Source: an uncultured Clostridia bacterium
GTDB lineage: Bacteria; Bacillota; Clostridia; Christensenellales; QALW01
Length of the DNA: 64,000 bases
NCBI GenBank assembly: GCA_934434555.1
Contig: CAKRZX010000002.1
Location: 109,800-173,799 of the forward strand
Direction of reading: 5' to 3'
Below are positions 51,593 to 61,406 of the stretch, piece after piece. How positions within the stretch are numbered: position 1 is the first letter of the stretch; every line of letters starts with the position of its first letter. The notes beneath the pieces were generated by a model. That model was not told the origin of the DNA. It saw nothing but the letters and a program-made list of their open reading frames with translations, and did no database searches. The position numbers and the translations under genes were made by a program.

Positions 51593-52008
51593 AAGAGTAT
51601 GTTTTGGCGCTTATTTCGGTAAGCGTGGCGTCACTGCTTATAAAAGAACTTCTGCCCGAAGGAAAAATAAAGGCGTTTGCGCTGTTTGCGGTATCGGTGA
51701 TTCTTTCGGTTGCGGTAATAAGCCCGATAATAAAACTTAAAGTTCCCGAACTGCAATTTGATTTTGACTCTGCGGAATACGAACCCGATATTTCTTCTTC
51801 GGCGGAAAAAACGGTTCGGGCGGTAAAAGGCTTTGAGAACGCCTTTGTATCCGTTTCGGGAAAAACAATAACCGTTTATCCGAACAACGAAAAGTTATTT
51901 GAAAACGTGCAGATGAATATTCACGCAGAGTTTGTAAAAACGCTTCTTAAAAGCCTGTACGGGGCGGAAAATGTTATAATCGAGGGTGAAATCAATGAAA
52001 GTGACTGA
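51589..52008 (+). CDS. spoIIIAF: Stage III sporulation protein AF
   Basis: 139 residues from GTG 51589, with GGAGGCGGA just before it and overlapping the spoIIIAE stop. Two N-terminal membrane helices (VLALISVSVASLLIKELLP and FALFAVSVILSVAVISPII) precede an extracellular ring-building-like domain (FENVQMNIHAEFVKTLLKSL). It forms part of the ring series AF-AG-AH of the sporulation channel. Its end overlaps spoIIIAG. Confidence 0.88.
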   Translation: MKEYVLALISVSVASLLIKELLPEGKIKAFALFAVSVILSVAVISPIIKLKVPELQFDFDSAEYEPDISSSAEKTVRAVKGFENAFVSVSGKTITVYPNNEKLFENVQMNIHAEFVKTLLKSLYGAENVIIEGEINESD

Positions 52009-52531
52009 AATAATCGACAAAATAAAGGATAACAAAAAATATCGCATAGCAATTATAGGCGGGATACTCATTTTGGCGGCGATAATTTATTTTCTTCCGT
52101 CAAAGAGTAATAAATCGGAAAGCAAGGTCATAAATAATAATACGGAAATATCCAAGAACGAACAACTTGAAAAGGTGCTTTCGGGAATAAGGGGCTGCGG
52201 TAAGGTAAGCGTTATGATAACCTACGAAAGCGACGGCGAAATTGTTTGTGCAAGCACCACCGAAACACAGACCGATACGGTAAGAGAAAAGACGGAAAAC
52301 GGGGGGATAAGGGAATCGGAAACGACAAAGGAGAACAAAAAGCCGGTTACGGTAGGCTCAGGTAACGGCGAAAATGCCCTTGTGGTACTTAATAAAGAGC
52401 CGAAAGTAAAGGGGGTGATAGTCGTTGCACAGGGAGCGGAAAATTTAGGGGTAAAGTTAAGTTTACAAAAAGCAGTGGAAACCGTGCTTCAAGTATCACC
52501 CGAACAGGTTGAAATTTTTGCAATGAATTAA
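51995..52531 (+). CDS. spoIIIAG: Stage III sporulation protein AG
   Basis: 178 residues from ATG 51995 (GGGTG upstream; an in-frame GTG nine bases earlier is less likely). One membrane helix (about 21-38), then an intermembrane part with the conserved VLSGIRGCGKVSVMITYESD and, after a Glu/Thr-rich insertion, VKGVIVVAQGAENLGVKLSL. SpoIIIAG forms the large ring of the channel. It overlaps spoIIIAF by 14 bp. Confidence 0.93.
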   Translation: MKVTEIIDKIKDNKKYRIAIIGGILILAAIIYFLPSKSNKSESKVINNNTEISKNEQLEKVLSGIRGCGKVSVMITYESDGEIVCASTTETQTDTVREKTENGGIRESETTKENKKPVTVGSGNGENALVVLNKEPKVKGVIVVAQGAENLGVKLSLQKAVETVLQVSPEQVEIFAMN

Positions 52532-52543
52532 GGAGAGAGAACA

Positions 52544-53044
52544 ATGTTCAAAATAAGCAGAAAAATGATGGTAATAGCGGCAATGGCGGTAGTGCTTCTC
52601 GTAACGGGAATTCTTAACTGGAAGTATATTGCCAAGAACAAGGACAGCAAACCCGCAAGCAATACGGAAAACGGACAGCAGACCGAAGTTGCAACGGCAA
52701 GTTTCTTTTCAACGTACAAAACCGAGCGCAACAGTAACCGTCAGGAAGAAATAACGTACCTTGAAAGCGTTATTTCAAATTCCAACACCGACAAAGAAAC
52801 CCTTGCTGAGGCACAGCAGATGAAAATGGATATAGTATCGAATATGGAACTTGAAAATACCGTTGAGGGCTTGCTTGTAGCCAAGGGCTTTGAGGACGCG
52901 GTGGTAACGTTCGGTTCGTCAAGCATAAACATTGTGGTTAAGGATAACGAACTTACACAGGCAAAGGTTGCACAGATTCTTGACATAGTAACAACCGAAA
53001 CAAAGTACACCGCCGCCGAGGTAAAAGTAATACCCGCAACATAA
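52544..53044 (+). CDS. spoIIIAH: Stage III sporulation protein AH
   Basis: 166 residues. The N-terminal anchor (MMVIAAMAVVLLVTGILNWK) and the C-terminal ring domain (LLVAKGFEDAVVTFGSSSIN, about residues 107-126) are those of SpoIIIAH, which docks with SpoIIQ from the forespore. AGGAGAG precedes the ATG. This is the last gene of the complete spoIIIA operon; a terminator follows. Confidence 0.93.
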   Translation: MFKISRKMMVIAAMAVVLLVTGILNWKYIAKNKDSKPASNTENGQQTEVATASFFSTYKTERNSNRQEEITYLESVISNSNTDKETLAEAQQMKMDIVSNMELENTVEGLLVAKGFEDAVVTFGSSSINIVVKDNELTQAKVAQILDIVTTETKYTAAEVKVIPAT

Positions 53045-53051
53045 GTTTCCT

Positions 53052-53076
53052 CCGCCGAAAATTCGGCGGTTTTTTT
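53052..53076 (+). terminator. Terminator of the spoIIIA operon
   Basis: Eight-bp stem CCGCCGAA (53052-53059) with TTCGGCGG (53062-53069), followed by seven T. Confidence 0.88.
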
Positions 53077-53087
53077 GTGTTCCGGTA

Positions 53088-53116
53088 TTGACATCGCCTA
53101 AAATATGGTATATAAT
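53088..53116 (+). promoter_or_regulatory. Consensus promoter of the RHS toxin locus
   Basis: TTGACA (53088-53093), exact 17-bp spacer, TATAAT (53111-53116), about 40 bp before the start codon. No operator palindrome was noticed. It is the only clear promoter seen in the RHS array, so the downstream cassettes may depend on read-through from it. Confidence 0.8.
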
Positions 53117-53164
53117 TAAAAAAACATTCGGCGATAATTAAAATGAAAAGAAGAAAGGAAACAA

Positions 53165-56100
53165 ATGAAACAAATGAAACATTTAAGCAAGATAATATCG
53201 GCAGTGCTGGCGGCGGTGATTACCGTGTGCGCCACGGCGATAACGGCAGGCGCGGAGGACGGTACAATAGGCGTTTTAAGCGCCGATGAACCGATTTCAG
53301 CCCAAAATGAAATCATAGAAGAACTTACCGGACGCAGGGACGAAAATACAAAGCACTACCGCCTTAAAGACGGCTCTGTTATGGCGGTTATGTATTCCGA
53401 ACCCGTGCACAAGGAGGAAAACGGCAAGTTCACGGACATCGACAATACTCTCGTTTCGGGTCAGAGCGAAATATCAAACCTTAACGGCGTTTATGATGTT
53501 CGTTTTGCCAAAAAAGCAAAAAGCAATAAAATGGTTACCCTTAACATTGACGGATACGAAATAAGTTTCGGCTTTGACAGGGCAAAAAGCAATTCAGCAA
53601 AGGCGTTTAACAAACAGTCGGGCAAAAAAGGTACGCTTGAAAAAATTGCGTCAAGGGTTGAATATAAAAATGTACTTTCGGATACCGATTTGCGTTATGA
53701 CCTTGACGGCGGAAAACTTAAAGAAAGCATAATTCTTAATAAATATAACGGGCAGAACGAATTTGTATTTAATTATAAATTCGGCTCTCTTTTGCCCGAA
53801 AAAGATGCAGCCGGCACGGTTTTGTTAAAGAATCGCGAAGGCGAACCGGTCGCGGTTATTGACGCGCCGTATATGTTCGACGCAAGCGGTGCACAGAGCA
53901 CGGATATAGACGTTACGCTTGTAAAGCACGGCAGCGGATACAGGTATATTCTTACCGCAAGCGAAAACTGGCTCAATTCACCTGACAGGGTTTATCCCGT
54001 TACAATTGACCCCACAACTTCAACTTACGGCACAAACACCACGATTTACGATACATACATAAACTATCAGAAACCTACCGTTTCGTCGTTCAGAGAGGGA
54101 CGTGACAGACTGCTTGTAGGCACGTCAAACGGCGGCGGCGAATATTCTTCCACGTTTGAGGGGTACAGAACATACATATGGTTTGATATGCCCGAAATTC
54201 CCGTTGCGTCAAGGGTAAGCAACGCACTGCTTACGCTGTATTGCCATCCGGCAGAATGGAAAAATTATCAGGATATCGAGGAAGATATAAGGATTGATTT
54301 GTTTGAACTTCTGCCCGGGGCACAAAGCGCAAATACGGTTTGCTGGAACAACCGCGACAGCGTTGCTCCCGCAAAGGATATGCCGGCTGACTATCAGTGC
54401 CTTAAAACGGGCGCGCTCAATACAAGCAATTACTATTACAGGTGGAACGTTACAAGCCTTATTGACGACTATTACGAAATAAAAAACAGCGGCAATGCGC
54501 CTGCGGGATATGCACCGGGTATGATGCTGCGTTATGCCGACGAAAGCGCCGAAACAAACGATTTTTATGCTGGATTCTATTCGGGAAATGCCAATACCGA
54601 ACTTAAACCGTCAATAACACTTTATTATACTGACGCAAAGGGAATAGAGGACTATTACGATTCTTTTGCGTCAAGCCCCGACAACGGGGGAACGGGTTAC
54701 GTAAATTCATTTAACGGAAACGTAACTTACATAAACACGCTCATTTCCGAAACAGGCGCAAGAATGCCCGTAACAGTTTCGGCAGTGTTTAATAATGCCG
54801 ACAGGAATAAGAATGCTTTCGGATTGGGCAACGGCTGGAAATTCAGTTTCAATCAGTTTATAGAGCATATTACGGGCACATATGAATATTACGCCTATTA
54901 CGATGCCGACGGTACGGTGCATTATTTTTCAATGTATGACGGCAGGCTTACCGATGAAAGCGGGAGCGGGCTTGATTTGACCGATGACGGCAGCAAAATA
55001 ACGCTTACCGCCGAGGACAATAAAGGCAAAGTTGAATTTTTATACAAAAGCGACGGCAAGGCATATCTTTCCCGTGCAGAGGACAGCGCGGGCAACGCGC
55101 AGACGTATTCTTATGACGGCACAAACGCTATAAAAGTGACCGACGGTGCGGGACGGGAAACAGCCGTTACGTACTCTTTTGGTAAAGTGACGAAAATAAC
55201 CGATCCTGCGGGGCGTGCAATGCAGTTTTCGTATTCGGGAAACACGCTTTCAAAAATAACTTATCCCGACGGCAAATGTGTTAATTTTACCTATTCAAAC
55301 GGGCTGCTTACCTGTTTTAAGGCGTCAACGGGTGCAAAAACGGAGTATGTTTACGATGCATTTAACCGTGTAAGCGGAATTACCGAATATGACAGGCTTA
55401 ACCGCATTTCGGGTGAATACAAAATAACTCTTGAACACAAAAACACCACCCGCATAAGCGATAAATACGGCAACGAACTTTTGTATCAGTTTGATTTCTA
55501 CGGCAAAACCGTAAGCGTTAAGGACGAAAACGGTTCTGCGGTTTATTCGGCATACTCAAATATGATGCCCGGCAAGAACGGCGCGGCGGAAGAAAACTAC
55601 TACCTGCGCAATAAACTGCTTACGCAGTCGGGGTTGCAGAACACCGTTACAAACTACGTTTACGACAACAGTGCCGAACAGGGGATGGCAAACTGGACCG
55701 TTGAGAGCGGTACAGCGGGCGTAAGCGAGGAGTATGCCTTGCTTGGCTACAATTCATTTGCTCTTCAATCGGCAGAAATATCGCTTGGCTTTAACACGCT
55801 TAAAAAGAATCATTCCTATACGCTTTCGGCATACGTTTTGGGGCAAAGCGGCGCAAAAGCCCGCTTGCAGGTGCGCGAAAACGGTGTTATCAGCGCCCGG
55901 GGCGAAGAATTTGCCGTAAGCGACAGTTGGGAACGCATAAGCTTGCCCTTTGTGTTCTCGGGGCAGAACACGCTTAAAATCTGCCTTGTTTCTCAGGGGA
56001 AAGTGTATTTTGACTGCATTCAGTTAGAAGACGGAACATCAGCAAACAGGTTTAACCTTGTTGAGGACAGCGGCAACGAATCGAGTTTTTCGTGGACGAG

Positions 56101-59100
56101 AAGTTCCGGCGTGTCCCGCGTTACCGAATATGCCGACATTACCGAACGCTTCCCGCAAAGCGGAGTGATTTACAGCGAAAGTTTTGATTCGTTCCCCGCA
56201 CATTGGAGCGGTTTTGCAAATTCCGTAACGGTTGAAAACGGCACAATGGTAATGAAGAACCGCGCAAACAGTTGGTCGTCGCCGGCGTATGAGATGTTTG
56301 ATTTAATCAAGGCAAACGGCGCGGGCACGTATGCGGTAATGCTTAAAGTACGTGCAAGCGCGGTTCCCGAAAATGCGCAGTGCCGTATGATTCTGCGCAG
56401 CGATAAAAAGTATTCCTTTATATCAAACACGGGCAATTTCTGTTCTTTGAACGATGCCGAAAGCATAACCGCGGGCGAGTGGAAAGAACTCATCGGCACG
56501 CTTACCGTTACCGAGGACGATATAAGCGCCGATTCGGGCAGTTTCAAGGTGATGATTGACACCCTCGGCGCAGTTGATGGGCAGAGCATTGCCTTTGACG
56601 ACGTGAAAATCATTCGCGCCGCGTCAAACGCTCTGTTCAACGGCGATTTTGCCTATAAGTCCTCCCTTTGGGAAAAGAAAAACTGTGATATCGCGTCCGA
56701 AACGGGCAAAATGTATGTTCACACCCGCGGTGGGTCGAATACGTTTGCAAAATACGACATAAGCAGCATTTTACATCGTTTCGGCGAACATAAATATTAT
56801 TTTGAAGTCAAAGCGACTGCCGCCGCCAAGGTTGATGTTTTCCTTATCAACGAAAAAAATCAGCGGCTTGAACTGGGCAGCATTTCTGCGGGCTCTGCGC
56901 TTTGCGGCGCACAGGTTTACATAAACGAAAGCACCTTTGACATTTCAAAAAAAGTTTGGCTTTGTATCGGCTCAACCGCCACGGCGGACATAACCGTAAC
57001 AAATGTAAAATTCTATCCCGTAAGCGAGGGCAACAAAGTAATAAAAATCAGCGGTGACTATATGAATTCCGTTACCGCATATAAAACCATTCACCTGAAC
57101 GTGCCCGACTCTGGAAGTCTTGTTGTGGGCGGTTGGGCGAAAGCCGACGCCGTTCCCGACAACGAATCTCACGGCAGCGGCAGATGGTTCGGAATGTATG
57201 CAAAAATCCGCTACGCTGATTCCAACGGTGCCACAAAAATTGTCCCCATAGAGTTTAATACCGCGGTTCGTATCGACGGCAGTACCGATGACACACCGTG
57301 GCAGTACGTTTGCGCCGCCGTGCCGCTTGACAGCGACTACAAGACGCCCATAAAAGTGCTTGATGTTCAGATTTATCTGTGCTACAACCGCAACCTGAAC
57401 ACCGCATATTTTGACAATATACAGGTGTTCTACGAGAGTTTCGGCACAAGTTATTCCTATGACGAAAAAGGCAACGTAATATCGGGAATCGACAAGGCGA
57501 ACCAAAGGACGAATTTTGACAGCAAGGACAACAAAACATCGTCACTGCACACGCCCTCGGGAAGTGACTACGAGTATGTGTACAACGATAAAGACTTGCT
57601 TACTATGTACAGAAGTTCCACCGGCGTTGGCGCAACGTATACTTATGATTCTTACGGCAACCCCACACGTGTAAAAGTATCGTCAAATATCGAAACCTGC
57701 GCCATTGAGGACGGCGGAGAGTACTATATTGCCTATGGTGCTTGGTATAATGAACTTGCGTGCATTCTTGAAAGAGATAACTGGAATGTTACGGGGCAGA
57801 TGTTCGGTCCGTGTACTGCCGATTCAAAAATGACTTTCCATCTTACCGAAGACGGCTATTTCAAAATAGAAAATGACGGTAAGTATCTTGAACGGAACGA
57901 AACAAGTGATAATTTCTACTTTAACGACCACAACTACGGCAAAGGGCAGGACTGGATTGTTGAACCCTTTGAAGATGGCTACAAGATAAAGTCAAGAGTT
58001 GAGTCGGCAAAGAGATATATCGGAATAGGGCTTGAAAGTGCATATTTAGGCAAAACGGGTCAAAAACTGCGCTTGTTTAAGGCAAACTCCATAAATAAAA
58101 TTACGTCTGCCGACCAGATTGTAAGCGGAAACAGGTACACTATTGCGTCAAGGGAATCGGGAAAATATCTCTATGCTAACGTGCACGATGATTCTCCGGT
58201 ATATGCAGGCGCAAGAGCCGTGAATTACTATTCACTTTTCCGTGCGGAAAGCGGATATTACTGTATGGTAGAGGATTACAGTTCCAATTACGCTTACTTT
58301 ATACGGGCAACCGATAATGCGGTATTGGGAAGCCAGGGAAGCAATTGGCGTGATTATGATTGTTTCAGGTTCGTTCCCGCCTATGACGGTTTTGCAATAC
58401 AGGTTAAATCCGGAAAATATCTTTGTGTAGGGCATACAAATTCGTTTGGGCACGTTGAACTTTCTGATACCATAGACCCATATTACGGCGTTTGGTATCT
58501 GTATGAGTACTCAAAGGAAATAGTAACAAGCGCCGAATACACCCCAAGCAAAAACTATATGAGTTCGCAGACGGACGCGCTGGGGAACACGGTAAGTTAT
58601 TCCTATGACGAATCAAAGGGAATCTTGCTTTCGTCAACCGATGCGAAAGGTAATCAAACATCGTATTCGTACGATATTAACGACCGTGTAACGAATGTTT
58701 CACAGGGCGGAATCAGCGTAAATTATACATACGATTCAAACAATCAACTGTCTACGGTGACCCATAACGGCACGTCGTACAGTTTGATTTATGACGCCCT
58801 CGGAAGAAGTAAACAGACGAAAATCGGCACGCGGTTGCTTGTGGACAATATGTATTTTGCTGAAAGCGGGCTGTTAAGAAAAGCCGCCTACGGCAACGGA
58901 AACACACGCGAATACGAATACGACCGTCAGGGCAGAGTGAAAAAACTAATCATTGACGGCGTTGACAGGTTCAGTTATACTTATGACAGTCAGGGCAATT
59001 TGCTTTCGTATACCGATTTGGTCGCAAACGAGAAATTCACATACGTTTATGATTTCCTCGGCAGACCTGTGCAGGTTCGTACATCGTCCGGATTCAAAAT

Positions 59101-60847
59101 TAAACTCACCTACGACGAGTTTAATCGCGCCAGTGATGTTGAGTTTGTAAACGGAACTGAGTCAAATAAAACCTCGTGGGTGTTCGGCAACGACAGCATT
59201 GTAACGGGTGTAAAGTACAACGGAGTTGAAAAGATTTCGTATACTTATGACTTGCTTAAACGGCAGACAGCGAAAACTATAAATACAACGAATCCGTTTG
59301 TTACGCAGTATCAATATAAAAATATTTATAATTACAGAACAAGCACACTGATTGACAAAATCAGTTACAGCAATGACAGACCGTACATATATGCATATGA
59401 CGCAAATGGAAATATAACAAGCATAAGCACGGAAACAAACGGAGCGCAAAGTTTACTTGTAAGTTATGAGTATGACGCGCTTAATCAACTTGTGCGCACT
59501 AACGATGCAGAACACAATGTTACAACAACATATACGTATGATAATGGCGGGAACATTTGCTCCGTAAAAACTTATGCATACACAACAGGCGAACCTGGCA
59601 CGGCGGTAAGTGAAAAAATATATACATACGGCAACACCGAGTGGAAAGACTTGCTTACCGCATATAATGGCACAAGTATATCTTATGATACCATCGGCAA
59701 TCCGCTTAACTGGATAAACGGCGAACAATTCACTTGGGGTGGTGGTAGGCAACTCACCGGCATTGTTAAGGGCGATAATACTATATCGTATACTTACAAT
59801 GACAGCGGAATCCGCACGTCAAAAACTGTAAACGGTGTTCGCACAGATTACTATCTCAACGGTACTGCAATTATAATGCAGAAAACAGGAGATAACGTAA
59901 TTTGGTATACATATGATGAGAACGGCAATATTGCCGGAATGAATTACAACGGCAGCGATTATTGGTTCTACCGTAATGCCCAAAATGACGTTATAGGTAT
60001 AGTCGATTCCTCGGGTAGTGTTGTAGCAAAATATACTTACGATGACTGGGGCAAGGTTCTTACCGTTACCGACGGACAGGGTAACGATATATCCGCAAAT
60101 GAAACGCATATTGCAAACATAAACCCGATTAGGTATCGTGGATATTATTATGATACGGAAACGGGACTGTACTATCTGCAATCAAGATATTATGATGCAG
60201 AAGTCGGCAGGTTCTTGAATGCAGACGGATATATTTCGACCGGACAGGGTACAGTGGGCAGCAATATGTTTGCGTATTGCGGAAATAACCCGGTAGGCAG
60301 AACAGATAATACAGGTCATTTTTGGAGTGAAATTGCTGAGGTTATAAGAGTAGTTGTTGCAGAAGTCGGGAAAGCATTAGGAGCTGTATCACCAGTATAT
60401 GAAGGGTGCGGTGAATTAGCTATTTCTGACGGCCCGTTGCCGATTGGTGATGCCATAGCAGCAGTTGGTGCAATTGTGGTTACTGTCGGTGCCATAGGTT
60501 ACGGTGTATATCAGGCAGCACAATCTATATCAATATCTGCGTCAAAAGCAAAATCAGATACAGAGGATAAAGATATTGCAATACCGTCATCACCACCTAA
60601 ACAGGCAATTTTTACACCTAATCCTTATGACTTTAACCCGGTAGGATTGGAGAGAGTATTTAGACCAGGGACAAAAAATGGGGCGATAATTGGGTGGATG
60701 GATCCGACTACAAATACAGAGGTATTTAGATGGGATGAGAATACTAATTATCCAAATGGACCACATTATCATATAAATGGTTCTGGTCATTATTATGCAG
60801 GGGAATTAGTACCGGAACCATATTCAACTATTTATTTTCCACAATAA
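53165..60847 (+). CDS. WapA-like RHS/YD-repeat secreted polymorphic toxin, full length
   Basis: 2560 residues with a signal peptide (about 1-30). Order, roughly: unknown beta domain 40-270; DNRLRE-type region 275-490; first YD repeats 510-830 (YSYDGTNAIKVTDGAGRETA); carbohydrate-binding-like sandwiches 835-1420; short YD stretch; two RICIN-like beta-trefoil modules about 1512-1785; second YD block 1790-2320; RHS core 2321-2383 (RYRGYYYDTETGLYYLQSRY). The variable end (2384-2560) has a hydrophobic segment (AIAAVGAIVVTVGAIGYGVY) and a final 75-residue domain rich in aromatic residues and His (GPHYHINGSGHYY) that I cannot assign. By analogy with Bacillus WapA the end is a contact-delivered toxin; the next gene is its candidate immunity gene. 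Confidence 0.88.
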   Translation: MKQMKHLSKIISAVLAAVITVCATAITAGAEDGTIGVLSADEPISAQNEIIEELTGRRDENTKHYRLKDGSVMAVMYSEPVHKEENGKFTDIDNTLVSGQSEISNLNGVYDVRFAKKAKSNKMVTLNIDGYEISFGFDRAKSNSAKAFNKQSGKKGTLEKIASRVEYKNVLSDTDLRYDLDGGKLKESIILNKYNGQNEFVFNYKFGSLLPEKDAAGTVLLKNREGEPVAVIDAPYMFDASGAQSTDIDVTLVKHGSGYRYILTASENWLNSPDRVYPVTIDPTTSTYGTNTTIYDTYINYQKPTVSSFREGRDRLLVGTSNGGGEYSSTFEGYRTYIWFDMPEIPVASRVSNALLTLYCHPAEWKNYQDIEEDIRIDLFELLPGAQSANTVCWNNRDSVAPAKDMPADYQCLKTGALNTSNYYYRWNVTSLIDDYYEIKNSGNAPAGYAPGMMLRYADESAETNDFYAGFYSGNANTELKPSITLYYTDAKGIEDYYDSFASSPDNGGTGYVNSFNGNVTYINTLISETGARMPVTVSAVFNNADRNKNAFGLGNGWKFSFNQFIEHITGTYEYYAYYDADGTVHYFSMYDGRLTDESGSGLDLTDDGSKITLTAEDNKGKVEFLYKSDGKAYLSRAEDSAGNAQTYSYDGTNAIKVTDGAGRETAVTYSFGKVTKITDPAGRAMQFSYSGNTLSKITYPDGKCVNFTYSNGLLTCFKASTGAKTEYVYDAFNRVSGITEYDRLNRISGEYKITLEHKNTTRISDKYGNELLYQFDFYGKTVSVKDENGSAVYSAYSNMMPGKNGAAEENYYLRNKLLTQSGLQNTVTNYVYDNSAEQGMANWTVESGTAGVSEEYALLGYNSFALQSAEISLGFNTLKKNHSYTLSAYVLGQSGAKARLQVRENGVISARGEEFAVSDSWERISLPFVFSGQNTLKICLVSQGKVYFDCIQLEDGTSANRFNLVEDSGNESSFSWTRSSGVSRVTEYADITERFPQSGVIYSESFDSFPAHWSGFANSVTVENGTMVMKNRANSWSSPAYEMFDLIKANGAGTYAVMLKVRASAVPENAQCRMILRSDKKYSFISNTGNFCSLNDAESITAGEWKELIGTLTVTEDDISADSGSFKVMIDTLGAVDGQSIAFDDVKIIRAASNALFNGDFAYKSSLWEKKNCDIASETGKMYVHTRGGSNTFAKYDISSILHRFGEHKYYFEVKATAAAKVDVFLINEKNQRLELGSISAGSALCGAQVYINESTFDISKKVWLCIGSTATADITVTNVKFYPVSEGNKVIKISGDYMNSVTAYKTIHLNVPDSGSLVVGGWAKADAVPDNESHGSGRWFGMYAKIRYADSNGATKIVPIEFNTAVRIDGSTDDTPWQYVCAAVPLDSDYKTPIKVLDVQIYLCYNRNLNTAYFDNIQVFYESFGTSYSYDEKGNVISGIDKANQRTNFDSKDNKTSSLHTPSGSDYEYVYNDKDLLTMYRSSTGVGATYTYDSYGNPTRVKVSSNIETCAIEDGGEYYIAYGAWYNELACILERDNWNVTGQMFGPCTADSKMTFHLTEDGYFKIENDGKYLERNETSDNFYFNDHNYGKGQDWIVEPFEDGYKIKSRVESAKRYIGIGLESAYLGKTGQKLRLFKANSINKITSADQIVSGNRYTIASRESGKYLYANVHDDSPVYAGARAVNYYSLFRAESGYYCMVEDYSSNYAYFIRATDNAVLGSQGSNWRDYDCFRFVPAYDGFAIQVKSGKYLCVGHTNSFGHVELSDTIDPYYGVWYLYEYSKEIVTSAEYTPSKNYMSSQTDALGNTVSYSYDESKGILLSSTDAKGNQTSYSYDINDRVTNVSQGGISVNYTYDSNNQLSTVTHNGTSYSLIYDALGRSKQTKIGTRLLVDNMYFAESGLLRKAAYGNGNTREYEYDRQGRVKKLIIDGVDRFSYTYDSQGNLLSYTDLVANEKFTYVYDFLGRPVQVRTSSGFKIKLTYDEFNRASDVEFVNGTESNKTSWVFGNDSIVTGVKYNGVEKISYTYDLLKRQTAKTINTTNPFVTQYQYKNIYNYRTSTLIDKISYSNDRPYIYAYDANGNITSISTETNGAQSLLVSYEYDALNQLVRTNDAEHNVTTTYTYDNGGNICSVKTYAYTTGEPGTAVSEKIYTYGNTEWKDLLTAYNGTSISYDTIGNPLNWINGEQFTWGGGRQLTGIVKGDNTISYTYNDSGIRTSKTVNGVRTDYYLNGTAIIMQKTGDNVIWYTYDENGNIAGMNYNGSDYWFYRNAQNDVIGIVDSSGSVVAKYTYDDWGKVLTVTDGQGNDISANETHIANINPIRYRGYYYDTETGLYYLQSRYYDAEVGRFLNADGYISTGQGTVGSNMFAYCGNNPVGRTDNTGHFWSEIAEVIRVVVAEVGKALGAVSPVYEGCGELAISDGPLPIGDAIAAVGAIVVTVGAIGYGVYQAAQSISISASKAKSDTEDKDIAIPSSPPKQAIFTPNPYDFNPVGLERVFRPGTKNGAIIGWMDPTTNTEVFRWDENTNYPNGPHYHINGSGHYYAGELVPEPYSTIYFPQ
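59179..60280 (+). repeat. RHS core segment, copy 1 (in the full-length gene)
   Basis: From GTGTTCGGCAA (59179) to the codons for FAYC (60280) this segment is repeated at 61527-62582, mostly with silent differences. Copy 1 is 46 bp longer because of internal length changes around residues 2060-2150. Similarity stops abruptly where the C-terminal domains begin. Confidence 0.85.
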
Positions 60848-60861
60848 AGGAGAAATATGAG

Positions 60862-61245
60862 ATGAAATTTAACAAAAAATCATTCAAGAAATTAAAAGAA
60901 CACATTTATAGCAGTTGCATTCATGATGCGGTGGTACAAAGCATTGAGTATAACCAGAATGAAAAGATTCTCATAATTGATGCGGAGAATTCATTCTTTA
61001 ATACCGAATTTCGGATAATTTTTTCAGATATTGAATGCCTGCTTTCTATTAAAGGCAGGCAATTCGGAAACGATAAAAGTATTATTTCATTTACAGCAGA
61101 AGATGATTTTTCATATTTGTATAATTATCTAAACAGTCATGTTGCATTTGATGAGAATAATGTCTATATTTTAATTCAGATGCTTTCGGGAGGCGAATTG
61201 CATATTTTATCACAAGAAGTGGAGATAAGTATTGAGAAAATATAA
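60862..61245 (+). CDS. Putative immunity protein for the first RHS toxin
   Basis: 127 residues, 15 bp after the RHS stop, with AAGGAG upstream; an ATG five bases earlier stops after two codons. No signal peptide, so it is cytoplasmic. It starts MKFNKKSFKKLKEHIYSS, and alternating hydrophobic strands (NEKILIIDAENSFF, FRIIFSDIECLLSI) suggest a compact beta-rich fold. I recognise no named immunity family. The base composition is clearly richer in A+T than that of the RHS core. The role is inferred only from its position directly behind a variable toxin tip, as with WapI. Confidence 0.6.
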   Translation: MKFNKKSFKKLKEHIYSSCIHDAVVQSIEYNQNEKILIIDAENSFFNTEFRIIFSDIECLLSIKGRQFGNDKSIISFTAEDDFSYLYNYLNSHVAFDENNVYILIQMLSGGELHILSQEVEISIEKI

Positions 61246-61289
61246 GTGATGGGATAAATAAAATCGCACAAGAAGTGAAAGGAGTAAGC

Positions 61290-61406
61290 GTGTTTCGTAA
61301 ACTGATTTCAATAGCACTATCATGTGCAATTGCAGTAACAACATTAAGTGTTGTGGCGGACGCAAAGAGCGAGAACATTGAAGATGTGCCGATTACAACC
61401 GAGAAT
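61290..61406 (+). repeat. Cassette 5' module, copy 1 (signal-peptide segment)
   Basis: These 117 bp match 63884-64000 at 107 positions; seven of the ten differences are silent or third-base changes. The upstream ribosome-binding stretch (AAGTGAAAGGAG) is also shared. The module marks the start of each secreted cassette and could guide recombination. Confidence 0.85.

Noticed and set aside
54707..54922. Minus-strand reading frames within the RHS genes
   Set aside because: They are mirror frames of repeat-rich coding sequence without ribosome binding sites.
53165..60847. Frameshift or phase variation in the large RHS gene
   Set aside because: The frame is open over 2560 codons and no homopolymer tract long enough for slippage was seen.
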